From: Pseudomonas orientalis
GTDB lineage: Bacteria; Pseudomonadota; Gammaproteobacteria; Pseudomonadales; Pseudomonadaceae
Direction: 5' to 3'
Assembly (NCBI RefSeq): GCF_001439815.1
Contig: NZ_JYLM01000014.1
Span: 1-64,000 of the forward strand
DNA: 64,000 bases
In this document: positions 8,876-17,811 of the stretch, piece by piece
Layout: every line of letters begins with the position of its first letter
Position numbering within the stretch: position 1 is the first letter of the stretch
Notes under the pieces: generated by a model
Database searches by the model: none
What the model was told of the DNA's origin: nothing
What the model saw: the letters and a program-made list of their open reading frames with translations, nothing else
Position numbers and translations under genes: made by a program

Positions 8876-9321
8876 AACTGTGGATCCTGCGCCACGGTGA
8901 AGCCCAGGCGCACGCCCGCACCGACGCCGAGCGCAACCTGACCGAGCACGGCCGGGCCGAAGTGTTGCGCAGCGCTGCGCAGCTGATCGGCCAGCCGCTC
9001 AGCGCCATCATCGCCAGCCCCTATGTAAGGGCGCAGCAGACCGCGCACCTGGTGCGCAAGGCGCTGGGCTTTGAGCCTGACATTCGCACGGTGCCGTGGC
9101 TGACGCCGGAGGGCAATCCGTTGCAGGTGCTGGAAAACCTCGACAGCGATGACAACGTGCTGCTGGTCAGCCACCAGCCGTTGGTGGGCAGCCTGATCAG
9201 CGTTGCGCAGCATGGTCATCAGCGTCAGCCAGAACCGATGCACACCGCCAGCCTGGCGGAGCTGGAAGGGGATTTCCCGCTGGCGGGGCTGATGAGCCTG
9301 GTCAGTGTGAAAAATCCATAG
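8872..9321 (+). CDS. sixA: Phosphohistidine phosphatase SixA
   Basis: SixA removes phosphate from histidine in phosphotransfer proteins. The 149-residue protein is a single short histidine-phosphatase domain with the RHGE signature at residues 7-10 (MKLWILRHGEAQ), RNLTEHGRAE, a second conserved SSPYVRAQQTA-like element (ASPYVRAQQTA) and LLVSHQPLVG carrying the second active-site histidine. The length fits SixA rather than the longer phosphoglycerate mutases. It overlaps the preceding DUF4389 gene by 4 bp. Confidence 0.9.
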   Translation: MKLWILRHGEAQAHARTDAERNLTEHGRAEVLRSAAQLIGQPLSAIIASPYVRAQQTAHLVRKALGFEPDIRTVPWLTPEGNPLQVLENLDSDDNVLLVSHQPLVGSLISVAQHGHQRQPEPMHTASLAELEGDFPLAGLMSLVSVKNP

Positions 9322-9378
9322 GCTATATCTGTTTTGTGGCAGGATTAGGGTCGTAATAAAACCAATAAGGACACCCGT

Positions 9379-9822
9379 ATGAGCCTGTGGCGCACGCAAC
9401 CGAATATCGAACACCTCAACGCGAGTCAGAAAAACACCATCGGTGAATTGCTGGATATTCGCTTCGAAAGCTTCGACGACGAGTCCCTCACCGCCAGTAT
9501 GGCGGTTGACCACCGTACCCATCAGCCCTACGGCCTGCTGCATGGCGGCGCGTCCGTGGTGCTGGCCGAAAGCGTAGGCTCCATGGCGGCCTATCTGTGC
9601 GTCGATGCCAGTAAATTCTATTGCGTGGGCCTGGAGGTCAACGCCAATCACCTGCGCGGTGTGCGCAGCGGGCGAGTCACGGCGGTAGCCAAAGCCATAC
9701 ATATCGGTCGCACGACCCAAGTGTGGGACATCCGCCTGACCAACGACGAGGGCAAGGCCAGTTGCATATCGCGCCTGACCGTGGCCGTGGTGCCGCTGGG
9801 CGAGCAGCCGCCGGCGCGATAG
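9379..9822 (+). CDS. Hotdog-fold acyl-CoA thioesterase (PA1618/YdiI-like)
   Basis: This 147-residue single hotdog domain belongs to the PaaI/YdiI group, which hydrolyses aryl- or acyl-CoA thioesters in the cytosol. HQPYGLLHGGASVVLAES at about 50-67 has the conserved HGG and the catalytic Glu of the 4-hydroxybenzoyl-CoA thioesterase (Arthrobacter) type. GLEVNANHLRGV and RTTQVWDIRLTNDEGK are further family elements. An AAGGA sequence precedes the ATG. It matches PA1618 in position and size. The natural substrate is not clear. Confidence 0.87.
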   Translation: MSLWRTQPNIEHLNASQKNTIGELLDIRFESFDDESLTASMAVDHRTHQPYGLLHGGASVVLAESVGSMAAYLCVDASKFYCVGLEVNANHLRGVRSGRVTAVAKAIHIGRTTQVWDIRLTNDEGKASCISRLTVAVVPLGEQPPAR

Positions 9823-9919
9823 GCATGGCGTGAGTGTCATCATTCCTGGCGGTTACGGTCATTGCCGTAAGGGCCAGGCATGGTGACAATCGAGGTCTGT
9901 TCCTGTCGAGCGAGCCGTT

Positions 9920-10723
9920 ATGTCGCAGCATGTGTTTTTCGCCCACGCCAATGGCTTTCCGTCGGCCACCTACGGCAAGTTGTTCGACGCCCTTGCCCCC
10001 GAGTATGCAGTGGCGCATCTGCCGCAGCACGGCCATGACCCCAGGTTTCCGGTGGACGATAACTGGCAGAACCTGGTGGATGAACTGATCCATCATCTGC
10101 AGCAGCAACCGGAGCCGGTATGGGGCGTCGGCCATTCACTGGGCGGAGTGTTGCATTTGCATGCCGCGATGCGCTGTCCGCAGCTGTACCGTGGGGTGGT
10201 GATGCTGGACTCGCCGGTGCTGACCCGCGCGGATCGCTGGGTGATTCGCGCCGCCAAACGCTTTGGCTTCATCGACCGCCTGACCCCGGCCGGACGCACC
10301 CTCGGCCGCCGTGAGGAATTCAGCGACCTGGACGCCGCGCGCGCTTACTTCGCCGACAAGACTCTGTTTCGTGGCTTTGACCCCGAGTGCTTCGAGGCGT
10401 ATCTGCAACATGGCCTGCTGCAAGTGGGCGACCGCCTGCGCTTGCGTTTCGACCCGGCGACCGAAATCAGCATCTATCGCGGCGTGCCTCACACCAGCCC
10501 CGGCCAGGTGCGCCAGTTGAAAGTGCCGCTGGCGGTGGTGCGTGGCCGTCAGAGCCGAGTGGTGATGCGCCATCATGTCAGTGGCGTAGGTCGCCTGCCC
10601 ATGGGTGAAATGCTCACCATGCCCGGCGGCCATATGTTCCCCCTTGAGCGACCCCAGGACACTGCCATTTTGATCAAGCATCTGTTTGCCCGATGGCAGG
10701 CCCGTGAGCGCAGCTGCGCATGA
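9920..10723 (+). CDS. Alpha/beta hydrolase (first of a pair)
   Basis: This 267-residue cytosolic-looking alpha/beta hydrolase has an HANGFPSATY oxyanion-type segment near residue 10, a nucleophile elbow GVGHSLGG at about 72-79 and the catalytic His in MPGGHMFPLE near the C terminus. It overlaps the next hydrolase gene by 4 bp (ATGA), so the two are likely coupled and may act on related esters. The pair corresponds in place to PA1621-PA1622. The substrate is unknown; a lipase, esterase or thioesterase role would all fit. Confidence 0.85.
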   Translation: MSQHVFFAHANGFPSATYGKLFDALAPEYAVAHLPQHGHDPRFPVDDNWQNLVDELIHHLQQQPEPVWGVGHSLGGVLHLHAAMRCPQLYRGVVMLDSPVLTRADRWVIRAAKRFGFIDRLTPAGRTLGRREEFSDLDAARAYFADKTLFRGFDPECFEAYLQHGLLQVGDRLRLRFDPATEISIYRGVPHTSPGQVRQLKVPLAVVRGRQSRVVMRHHVSGVGRLPMGEMLTMPGGHMFPLERPQDTAILIKHLFARWQARERSCA

Positions 10724-11574
10724 GCACGCCCGTGGAAGAAGTACGCCTGAGCCTGCCGCACATCGAGCTGGCCGCGCATCTGTTCGGGCCGGAAGACGGT
10801 TTGCCGGTGATTGCCCTGCATGGTTGGCTGGACAACGCCAACAGCTTTGCGCGCCTGGCGCCGAAGCTTCCGGGTTTACGCATCGTCGCGCTGGATATGG
10901 CCGGCCACGGGCACTCGGCACATCGTCCGGCAGGGGCCGGTTATGCCTTGTGGGATTACGTGCACGATGTACTGCAAGTGGCTGAGCAACTGGGCTGGCA
11001 ACGTTTTGCATTACTTGGCCATTCCCTGGGCGCCATCGTTTCCCTGGTGCTGGCCGGCGCGTTACCGGAGCGCATAACGCACCTGGGGTTGATCGACGGG
11101 GTGATCCCGCCGACCGCCAGTGGCGAGAACGCAGCCGAGCGGCTGGGCATGGCCTTGCAGGCGCAGCTGACCCTGCAAGGCAAGCGCAAGCCGGTGTATG
11201 CCAGCCTGGACCGGGCGGTCGAGGCACGCATGCATGGCCTCGTCGCGGTCAGTCGCGAAGCTGCCGAACTGCTGGCCCAGCGCGGTTTGATGCCGGTGCC
11301 GGGTGGCTATACCTGGCGCAGCGACAGCCGCCTGACCCTGCCATCACCGATGCGTCTGACCAATGAACAAGCCATGGCTTTCATACGACGAGTGGGCTGC
11401 CCTACGCAGTTGGTGGTAGCGGCTGACGGTATGGTGGCGAAACATCCTGAATTGCTTTCACAGCTGCCCTTCACCGTGACGACGCTGCCGGGTGGTCATC
11501 ATTTGCACCTGAATGACGAGCCCGGTGCGGTGCTTGTTGCAGACTGTTTCAATCGGTTCTTCTCCGCGCCTTGA
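10720..11574 (+). CDS. Alpha/beta hydrolase (second of a pair)
   Basis: This is a 284-residue alpha/beta hydrolase with ALHGWLDNANSF (oxyanion segment), DMAGHGHSAHRP, the nucleophile elbow LLGHSLGAI and a late LPGGHHLHLNDE carrying the catalytic His. It shares its start region with the stop of the previous hydrolase gene. Its similarity to carboxylesterase/MEST-like hydrolases is general; no substrate can be assigned. Confidence 0.85.
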   Translation: MSTPVEEVRLSLPHIELAAHLFGPEDGLPVIALHGWLDNANSFARLAPKLPGLRIVALDMAGHGHSAHRPAGAGYALWDYVHDVLQVAEQLGWQRFALLGHSLGAIVSLVLAGALPERITHLGLIDGVIPPTASGENAAERLGMALQAQLTLQGKRKPVYASLDRAVEARMHGLVAVSREAAELLAQRGLMPVPGGYTWRSDSRLTLPSPMRLTNEQAMAFIRRVGCPTQLVVAADGMVAKHPELLSQLPFTVTTLPGGHHLHLNDEPGAVLVADCFNRFFSAP

Positions 11575-11623
11575 CTTGGCGCGGTCAACTGCCGAGGCTG
11601 GGCGGATTGAAAGGGAGTTAACC

Positions 11624-11680
11624 ATGCACCATCTTCAAACTGCTGCGACCCTCCATGGCCACGGCTCATTGATCCGATGA
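11624..11680 (+). CDS. Possible 18-aa His-rich leader ORF
   Basis: An ATG at 11624 has an excellent ribosome-binding site (AAGGGAG, 6 nt upstream) and opens an 18-codon frame, MHHLQTAATLHGHGSLIR, whose TGA overlaps the ATG of the DUF4892 gene (ATGA). That downstream start has no ribosome-binding site of its own, so coupling through this short ORF is plausible. Four of 18 residues are His. It is a prediction from signals only and could also be chance. Confidence 0.4.
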   Translation: MHHLQTAATLHGHGSLIR

Positions 11681-12495
11681 GCCTGGGTAAAGGATGTCTA
11701 CGTGCCCTTGGGCTGTGCTGTTTCAGCCCGCTCGTGTTCGCCGCCGATGTGCCGGGAAGCCAGGACTTGCCGGCCGTTGCCCGCCAAGTGGACGCGCAGA
11801 TCGTCGATTACCGCCCCGCTGAAGACCGCGAACGCATCTACCCCATGGGCGCCATCCGCAAGATCAGCGGCCAATTGCGCTCGGAAAGCCAGGCCACCGC
11901 ACGCGGTCAGACCACCGCGATCACGTACGAGCTGCCTGCCGAACACAGCTCCAGCGCCGCCTTTACCGCCACCCGCGAAGCCTTGCAGGCCAAGGGTGCG
12001 CAGTTGCTGTTCTGGTGCCAGGCCCGCGACTGTGGTGAAAGCAGCCTGTGGGCCAACGAAGTATTCGGCAACGCCAAGCTGGTAGGGGCCGATGGCCAGC
12101 AGGAATACCTGCTTTTGCGTCTGGCGGCCCCGCAGGACAACTCGCTGGTGGCGCTGTACGGCATCACTCGTGGCAATCGCCGCGCTTATCTGCATGTAGA
12201 GCAGATGGACGCCGGCACGCCGCTGGGTAATCTTCTCCCCACCTCGGCGACGCTGTTGCGTGAGTTGAAAAGTACCGGCGAGCTGGACTTTCCTGCGCTC
12301 GGCGCCGAGCCTGACGATACGTGGCTGACGTTGATCTCCAGGGGGCTGAACCTGGACACCACCTTGCGCGTCAGTCTGTCCGGCCCCAACGCCGAAGCCT
12401 GGCGTCAGGGGCTGATCGACAATGGTGTGCGCGCCGCACGCCTGGAAAACAGCCCGGGTGACGCCGAGGGCCTGCACGTGCGTCTGATACGCTAA
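11677..12495 (+). CDS. DUF4892 exported protein
   Basis: The 272-residue protein has a signal peptide (residues 1-23, ending SPLVFAA) and a mature part of the DUF4892 family: DLPAVARQVDAQIVDYRPAEDRERIYPMG... near the N terminus and a C-terminal region resembling an OmpA-type beta/alpha segment. Proteins of this family occur near OmpA-like or envelope genes in Pseudomonas; the function is unknown. Translation may depend on the short ORF that overlaps its start. A 10-bp hairpin follows the stop. Confidence 0.75.
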   Translation: MSLGKGCLRALGLCCFSPLVFAADVPGSQDLPAVARQVDAQIVDYRPAEDRERIYPMGAIRKISGQLRSESQATARGQTTAITYELPAEHSSSAAFTATREALQAKGAQLLFWCQARDCGESSLWANEVFGNAKLVGADGQQEYLLLRLAAPQDNSLVALYGITRGNRRAYLHVEQMDAGTPLGNLLPTSATLLRELKSTGELDFPALGAEPDDTWLTLISRGLNLDTTLRVSLSGPNAEAWRQGLIDNGVRAARLENSPGDAEGLHVRLIR

Positions 12496-12502
12496 CCTCA
12501 CA

Positions 12503-12529
12503 AGGCGAACGGACCCGCGCCGTTCGCCT
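12503..12529 (+). terminator. Hairpin after DUF4892 gene
   Basis: The arms AGGCGAACGG and CCGTTCGCCT are perfect (10 bp) with a 7-nt loop, 8 nt after the stop codon. No clear T-run follows, so termination here is only likely. Confidence 0.5.
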
Positions 12530-12564
12530 AAGCTGTCTTCTACCGACTCTTTTCGAGATACTCG

Positions 12565-13626
12565 ATGCTCAATAACGATCGCCTGCTGGTGCAAATCCTG
12601 CTGCTGGTGCTGTTTGGTGCCAGCTTCTGGGTCATGGCGCCGTTCTGGTCGGCGCTGTTCTGGGGCGCGGTGCTGGCATTCGCGAGCTGGCCGCTGATGG
12701 TACTGCTGACACGCGGGCTGGGCGGTCGCGAGTCGCTGGCGGCCGGCATCCTCACGTTGGGCTGGATGTTGCTGGTGGCGCTGCCGCTGGTGTGGCTGGG
12801 GTTCAACCTGGCGGACCATGTGCGCGATGCCGTCGTGCTGATCAAGGATATCCAGGTCGACGGCCTGCCCAATGCGCCCGCCTGGCTGGGCTCGATCCCG
12901 GTTATCGGCGAGCGGCTGGTGGCGACTTGGGACAGCATTGACCAGCAGGGCGCGGCGCTGATGCTCAGCATCAAGCCGTACCTCGGCCAGGTCGGCAACT
13001 GGTTGCTGGCGCGCAGTGCGCAGATCGGCGGCGGTATCCTCGAACTGACCTTGAGCCTGGTCTTTGTGTTCTTTTTCTACCGCGACGGGCCGCGCCTGGC
13101 GATGTTCGTGCATCGGCTGCTTGAGCGCCTGATCGGCGACCGCGCCGGTTACTACATCGAACTGGTGGCCGGTACGGTGCAACGGGTGGTCAACGGGGTG
13201 ATCGGCACGGCTGCGGCCCAGGCGGTGCTGGCGCTGATCGGTTTCCTGATCGCCGGGGTGCCCGGTGCGTTGCTGCTGGGCGGCGTGACGTTCCTGCTCA
13301 GCCTGATTCCCATGGGCCCGCCGCTGGTGTGGATCCCGGCCACGGCCTGGCTGGCGTGGAAGGGTGACTACACCTACGCGGTGTTCCTCGGCGTGTGGGG
13401 TACCTTCATCATCAGCGGTGTCGACAACGTGCTCAAGCCTTACCTGATCAGCCGTGGCGGCAACCTGCCGCTGGTGATCGTGTTGCTGGGGGTATTCGGC
13501 GGCTTGATCGCGTTCGGTTTTATCGGCCTGTTTATCGGCCCGACCTTGCTCGCGGTGGCCTACAGCCTGTTGACTGACTGGAGCGCGACCCAGGCCCAGG
13601 CGCGACGCGAAGACAAGCCGCTTTAA
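12565..13626 (+). CDS. AI-2E/PerM family membrane transporter (YdiK-like)
   Basis: This 353-residue polytopic inner-membrane protein has hydrophobic segments at about 8-28, 34-52, 60-82, 150-175, 205-230, 238-262 and 270-340, the pattern of the PerM/AI-2E exporter family (PF01594). The family includes the AI-2 exporter TqsA and many uncharacterised members; similarity here is closest to the YdiK branch. The conserved late motif GVDNVLKPYLISRGGNLP is present. Its stop overlaps the stop of the kinase gene on the other strand by 4 bp. The substrate is unknown. Confidence 0.85.
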   Translation: MLNNDRLLVQILLLVLFGASFWVMAPFWSALFWGAVLAFASWPLMVLLTRGLGGRESLAAGILTLGWMLLVALPLVWLGFNLADHVRDAVVLIKDIQVDGLPNAPAWLGSIPVIGERLVATWDSIDQQGAALMLSIKPYLGQVGNWLLARSAQIGGGILELTLSLVFVFFFYRDGPRLAMFVHRLLERLIGDRAGYYIELVAGTVQRVVNGVIGTAAAQAVLALIGFLIAGVPGALLLGGVTFLLSLIPMGPPLVWIPATAWLAWKGDYTYAVFLGVWGTFIISGVDNVLKPYLISRGGNLPLVIVLLGVFGGLIAFGFIGLFIGPTLLAVAYSLLTDWSATQAQARREDKPL

Positions 13627-14657
13627 GCCCTGGGCAGCCACATCACTGCGGTCAATCCGCCGCCTGACGTGTCTTCCAGGCTCAGGTGGCCGCCGAGCCG
13701 CTCGACCGCTTCCCTGGCGATCGTCATGCCCAGGCCGACGCCGCCGGAATTACGGTTGCGTGAGCCTTCCAGGCGAAAGAACGGTTCGAACACCGCTTCG
13801 CGCTTGTCGGCGGCGATGCCGGGGCCGTGGTCGATCACCCGGATCACCAGCGCCCCAGGGCTGTCCGCCAGTTCCACACGGGCGGAACCGGCATAGCGCA
13901 GGGCATTGTCGATCAGGTTGTTGAGGCACGAACGCAACGCCATCGGCTGCACCTGCAAGGGCGCGCAGGTGCCGCCGACCTGCACATCGCTGCCCTGGTC
14001 CTGGGCGTTTTCGCTGAGCGATTCCACCAGCGCCTGCACGTCGAGCCAGTGGCGGGTCTCGCTGGTGCGCTGTTCGTGCAGGTAGCTCAAGGTGGCGTCG
14101 AGCATGCCGATCATGTCGTCCAGGTCCTGGCGCATCTGACCTTGCAACCGGATGTCTTCGATCTGTTCCAGGCGCAGCTTGAGCCGCGACAGCGGGGTGC
14201 GCAGGTCATGGGAGACCGCCCCGAGCATGCGCGCGCGCTGGCTGACTTGTTCGCGGATGCGCCTTTGCATCAGGTTGAAGGTTGATGCAGCCAGCCGCGC
14301 CTCGCGAGGTCCGGACTCCTCGAGGGGCGGGCTGTCCAGGTCAAGGCTTAAACGCTCGGCCGCCGCGCTCAGGCGCTGGATCGGCCGGCTCAACAGCTTG
14401 GCGCCATACCACGCGGCGATGATCAACGAGATGAATTGAAACGTCAGCGGCACTACCGGGCCACCGAACCAGGGGCGATGCTGCTTGACCAGCGGTTTCA
14501 TCGAGCCATCCGGCTGCTCGACGAAGGTTTCCTGCGGCGGCGGCGGCGGAGGGCCGTAATGATGGAACCAGAAGAACGCCAGCAGATGCGCCAGCACAAT
14601 CGCCACCAGCAACACGCCGAACAGCCGCCCGAACAACGTATTGAAAGTGGCGCGCAT
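13623..14657 (-). CDS. Sensor histidine kinase (EnvZ/RstB-like)
   Basis: The 344-residue inner-membrane kinase has TM1 at about 12-31, a short periplasmic loop (about 32-72) with six consecutive prolines (HHYGPPPPPPQE), TM2 at about 72-90, HAMP, HisKA with His in LGAVSHDLRTPLSRLK, and HATPase_c with NLIDNALRYAG, DHGPGI and GGVGLGMTIA. The loop is too small for a classical ligand domain. The gene start shares one base with the stop of the response-regulator gene (TGATG), so they form a two-component operon. The stimulus is unknown. Confidence 0.9.
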   Translation of the reverse strand: MRATFNTLFGRLFGVLLVAIVLAHLLAFFWFHHYGPPPPPPQETFVEQPDGSMKPLVKQHRPWFGGPVVPLTFQFISLIIAAWYGAKLLSRPIQRLSAAAERLSLDLDSPPLEESGPREARLAASTFNLMQRRIREQVSQRARMLGAVSHDLRTPLSRLKLRLEQIEDIRLQGQMRQDLDDMIGMLDATLSYLHEQRTSETRHWLDVQALVESLSENAQDQGSDVQVGGTCAPLQVQPMALRSCLNNLIDNALRYAGSARVELADSPGALVIRVIDHGPGIAADKREAVFEPFFRLEGSRNRNSGGVGLGMTIAREAVERLGGHLSLEDTSGGGLTAVMWLPRA

Positions 14658-15421
14658 CAGCCGATATCCCGCGCGTCGAACAGGTAGCCTTCGCCGCGTA
14701 CCGTCTTGATCAATTGCGGGGCCTTGGGGTCGTCTCCCAGTTTCTGGCGCAGGCGCGAGACCAGCAAATCAATGCTGCGGTCGAAGGCTTCGATGGAGCG
14801 ACCGCGGGCCGCATCCAGCAATTGCTCGCGGCTCAATACGCGGCGCGGACGCTCGATGAACACCCACAGCAGGCGGAACTCGGCGTTGGACAGCGGCACC
14901 ACCAGGCCGTTGTCGGCCACCAGTTGGCGCAACACGCTGTTCAGACGCCAGCTGTCGAAGCGGATGTTGGCGCGCTGCTCGGTGCGGTCATCGCGCACCC
15001 GGCGCAGGATGGTCTGGATACGGGCCACCAGTTCGCGCGGTTCGAACGGTTTGGACATATAGTCGTCGGCGCCCAGCTCCAGGCCGATAATACGGTCGGT
15101 GGGTTCGCAGCGAGCGGTGAGCATCAGGATCGGAATGTCCGATTCAGCCCGCAGCCAGCGGCACAGGGTGAGGCCGTCTTCGCCCGGCAGCATCAGGTCG
15201 AGCACCACCACATCGAAGGTTTCGGCTTGCATGGCCAGGCGCATCGCCGCGCCGTCGGTCACACCCGTGGCGAGAATATTGAAGCGCGCCAGGTAATCGA
15301 TCAGCAATTCACGAATTGGCACATCGTCATCGACGATCAGTGCGCGAGTGTTCCAGCGCTTGTCGTCGGCGATCACCGCGCCTGGGTGCTCGTCGTTTAC
15401 CGGGACGGGAGGAGTATGCAT
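14657..15421 (-). CDS. OmpR-family response regulator
   Basis: The product has about 254 residues: a receiver (phospho-Asp in VVVLDLMLPGEDG, Thr in MLTARCE, Lys in YMSKPFEPREL) and a C-terminal winged helix (FRLLWVFIERPRRVLSREQL, SRLRQKLGDDP, IKTVRGEGYLF). The frame is open to an ATG at 15499, which would add 26 polar residues; neither start has a strong ribosome-binding site, and the shorter form is closer to the family length. It is cotranscribed with the adjacent kinase. Targets are unknown. Confidence 0.9.
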   Translation of the reverse strand: MHTPPVPVNDEHPGAVIADDKRWNTRALIVDDDVPIRELLIDYLARFNILATGVTDGAAMRLAMQAETFDVVVLDLMLPGEDGLTLCRWLRAESDIPILMLTARCEPTDRIIGLELGADDYMSKPFEPRELVARIQTILRRVRDDRTEQRANIRFDSWRLNSVLRQLVADNGLVVPLSNAEFRLLWVFIERPRRVLSREQLLDAARGRSIEAFDRSIDLLVSRLRQKLGDDPKAPQLIKTVRGEGYLFDARDIG

Positions 15422-15679
15422 AGTGCGATCATCTGCCTGATTGTTACGGTCAGCATAGGCGCCCAGCCCCATGGCTGGAAGTGCTGGACGGTCGGTCATG
15501 CGGCGAGGCTAGCGGTGGGGCGTGTTGGGCGCATGTCATGAATGTATCGGCTTTGAAACAATGGCTGCAAACCCGCGCCGATCCACGCTGAATCAGTATT
15601 TACCGATCACCGGATCCCGCAACGGCGCCGCTTGCGCTACAATCCGCGCCGATTTCGACTTGCCTGAGAGCCCATGCCA

Positions 15680-16378
15680 ATGTCCGTCTGCCAGACGCCT
15701 ATCATCGTCGCCCTGGATTACCCCACCCGTGACGCCGCACTGAAGCTGGCTGACCAGTTGGACCCCGCGCTTTGCCGGGTCAAGGTCGGCAAGGAACTGT
15801 TCACCAGTTGCGCGGCGGAAATCGTCGGCACCCTGCGTGACAGAGGCTTCGAAGTGTTCCTCGACCTGAAATTCCACGATATCCCCAATACCACCGCCAT
15901 GGCGGTCAAGGCTGCGGCCGAGATGGGCGTGTGGATGGTCAATGTGCATTGTTCCGGTGGCCTGCGCATGATGAGCGCCTGCCGTGAAGTGCTGGAGCAG
16001 CGCAGCGGGCCGAAACCGCTGCTGATCGGCGTGACCGTGCTGACCAGCATGGAACGCGAAGACCTGGCCGGTATCGGCCTGGACATCGAGCCGCAGGAGC
16101 AGGTGTTGCGCCTGGCCGCCCTGGCGCAGAAAGCTGGCCTCGACGGCCTGGTGTGCTCGGCATTGGAAGCCCAGGCCCTCAAGACGGCTCACCCGTCGTT
16201 GCAACTGGTCACCCCAGGCATTCGTCCGGCGGGCAGCGCTCAGGATGATCAGCGCCGTATTCTGACGCCGCGCCAGGCACTCGATGCCGGTTCTGATTAC
16301 CTGGTGATCGGCCGTCCGATCAGCCAGGCGGCCGATCCGGCGAAAGCGTTGGCGGCGGTCGTTGCTGAAATCGCCTGA
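15680..16378 (+). CDS. pyrF: Orotidine 5'-phosphate decarboxylase
   Basis: PyrF converts OMP to UMP, the last step of de novo pyrimidine synthesis. The 232-residue TIM-barrel protein has the family signature DLKFHDIPNT with the catalytic Lys/Asp network, the early PIIVALDYPT strand and a C-terminal LVTPGIRPAG...YLVIGRPIS phosphate-binding region. ATG 15680 (MSVCQTP) lies 9 nt from GAGAG and was preferred to ATG 15674, which is only 3 nt from it. A REPIN follows the stop. Confidence 0.96.
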   Translation: MSVCQTPIIVALDYPTRDAALKLADQLDPALCRVKVGKELFTSCAAEIVGTLRDRGFEVFLDLKFHDIPNTTAMAVKAAAEMGVWMVNVHCSGGLRMMSACREVLEQRSGPKPLLIGVTVLTSMEREDLAGIGLDIEPQEQVLRLAALAQKAGLDGLVCSALEAQALKTAHPSLQLVTPGIRPAGSAQDDQRRILTPRQALDAGSDYLVIGRPISQAADPAKALAAVVAEIA

Positions 16379-16400
16379 TACCCAGGCGGGCACTGAAAAA

Positions 16401-16490
16401 TGTGGGAGGGGGCTTGCCCCCGATGGCGGTGTGCCAGCTGCAGATGAGCTGGCTGACACAATGCCATCGGGGGCAAGCCCCCTCCCACAT
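16401..16490. repeat. REPIN (two inverted REP sequences)
   Basis: Two REP elements with the core GGGGGCTTGCCCCCGAT face each other across a short, partly palindromic loop (CAGCTGCAGATGAGCTGG). This is the REPIN arrangement of fluorescent pseudomonads, mobilised by RAYT transposases. It lies between the convergent ends of pyrF and the NADP-dependent oxidoreductase gene. Confidence 0.9.
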
Positions 16491-16574
16491 TTGATCTTCG
16501 CTGCTTTGAGCATTTCGTTCGCTTAACTGACTGGCATTAGGGCTTGCCCATCCCACAGCTGTATATGTCGCCCG

Positions 16575-17582
16575 TCAGCTGACCTTCAGCACCAACTTGC
16601 CGAAGTTTTCGCCGTTGAACAGTTTCATCAGCGTTTCCGGGAACGTTTCCAACCCTTCAACGATATCCTCTTTGCTCTTGAGCTTGCCCTGGGCCATCCA
16701 ACCCGCCATTTCCTGCCCGGCAGCGGCAAAGTTCGCCGCGTGATCCATCACCACAAAACCTTCCATCCGTGCGCGGTTGACCAGCAATGACAGGTAGTTG
16801 GCCGGGCCTTTCACGGCTTCCTTGTTGTTGTACTGGCTGATGGCGCCGCAAATCACCACCCGCGCCTTCAGCGCCAGGCGGCTGAGCACCGCGTCGAGAA
16901 TCTCGCCGCCAACGTTATCGAAGTACACATCCACGCCTTTGGGACATTCACGCTTCAGCGCAGCGGGTACGTCTTCGTGCTTGTAGTCGATGGCGGCGTC
17001 GAAGCCCAGCTCGTCGACCAGGAACTTGCACTTGTCGGCGCCCCCGGCGATGCCCACCACGCGGCAACCCTTGAGCTTGGCGATCTGCCCGGCAATGCTG
17101 CCGACCGCGCCGGCGGCGCCGGAGATCACCACGGTCTCCCCAGGCTTGGGCGCGCCGGTGTCCAGCAGCGCGAAGTAGGCGGTCATGCCGGTCATGCCCA
17201 GCGCGGACAGGTAGCGGGGCAGCGGCGCCAGTTTCGGGTCGACCTTGTAGAAACCGCGCGGCTCGCCGAGGAAATAATCCTGCACGCCCAGGGCGCCGTT
17301 GACGTAGTCGCCGACCGCAAAGTCCGGATGGTTGGAGGCAATCACCTTGCCCACGCCCAGTGCACGCATCACGTCGCCAAGGCCCACAGGCGCAATGTAG
17401 GACTTGCCCTCATTCATCCAGCCGCGCATGGCGGGATCGAGGGACAGGTACTCGTTGCGCACCAGCACTTGCCGGTCCTGCGGTGTACCCACCGGCACTT
17501 CCTGATAAGTGAAGGTGTCCCGCGTGGCCGCTCCGACCGGGCGTTTGGCAAGCAGGAACTGGCGGTTGGTCTGGGCAGTCAT
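16575..17582 (-). CDS. NADP-dependent zinc-free alcohol dehydrogenase-like reductase (CurA/YncB family)
   Basis: This 335-residue medium-chain reductase lacks zinc-ligand motifs and belongs to the leukotriene B4 12-hydroxydehydrogenase/CurA group, which reduces alpha,beta-unsaturated carbonyls with NADPH. It has LSLDPAMRGWMNE near the N terminus, the nucleotide-binding VVISGAAGAVGSIAGQIAKLKG, and DVYFDNVGGEILDAVL. It corresponds in type to PA1648. The physiological substrate is unknown. Confidence 0.9.
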   Translation of the reverse strand: MTAQTNRQFLLAKRPVGAATRDTFTYQEVPVGTPQDRQVLVRNEYLSLDPAMRGWMNEGKSYIAPVGLGDVMRALGVGKVIASNHPDFAVGDYVNGALGVQDYFLGEPRGFYKVDPKLAPLPRYLSALGMTGMTAYFALLDTGAPKPGETVVISGAAGAVGSIAGQIAKLKGCRVVGIAGGADKCKFLVDELGFDAAIDYKHEDVPAALKRECPKGVDVYFDNVGGEILDAVLSRLALKARVVICGAISQYNNKEAVKGPANYLSLLVNRARMEGFVVMDHAANFAAAGQEMAGWMAQGKLKSKEDIVEGLETFPETLMKLFNGENFGKLVLKVS

Positions 17583-17811
17583 GGCGGCAACTCTTTTAGA
17601 AATGAAGTATCAGTCATAGACAAGTAACGGTCCGTGAGCAAGGTTGTTCGAGCCAGCGAATGCTTGCCGATAGACCGGGTTGATACTCCACCTTATGGCC
17701 TTATCACCAGGACTCATGCTGCGCCAACCGGGCTTCTGATAGTGCTGACGCGGCGCTCCCGTCGTTGGCTAGACTCGCTCCACGGTTATCAATCCCACAG
17801 GACATTCCCCC

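Noticed and set aside
11698..13641. Long minus-strand open frame (647 codons), rich in Gln, His and Arg
   Set aside because: It lies antisense to the DUF4892 and AI-2E transporter genes, both of which have clear family features; its composition is that of a GC-rich shadow frame.
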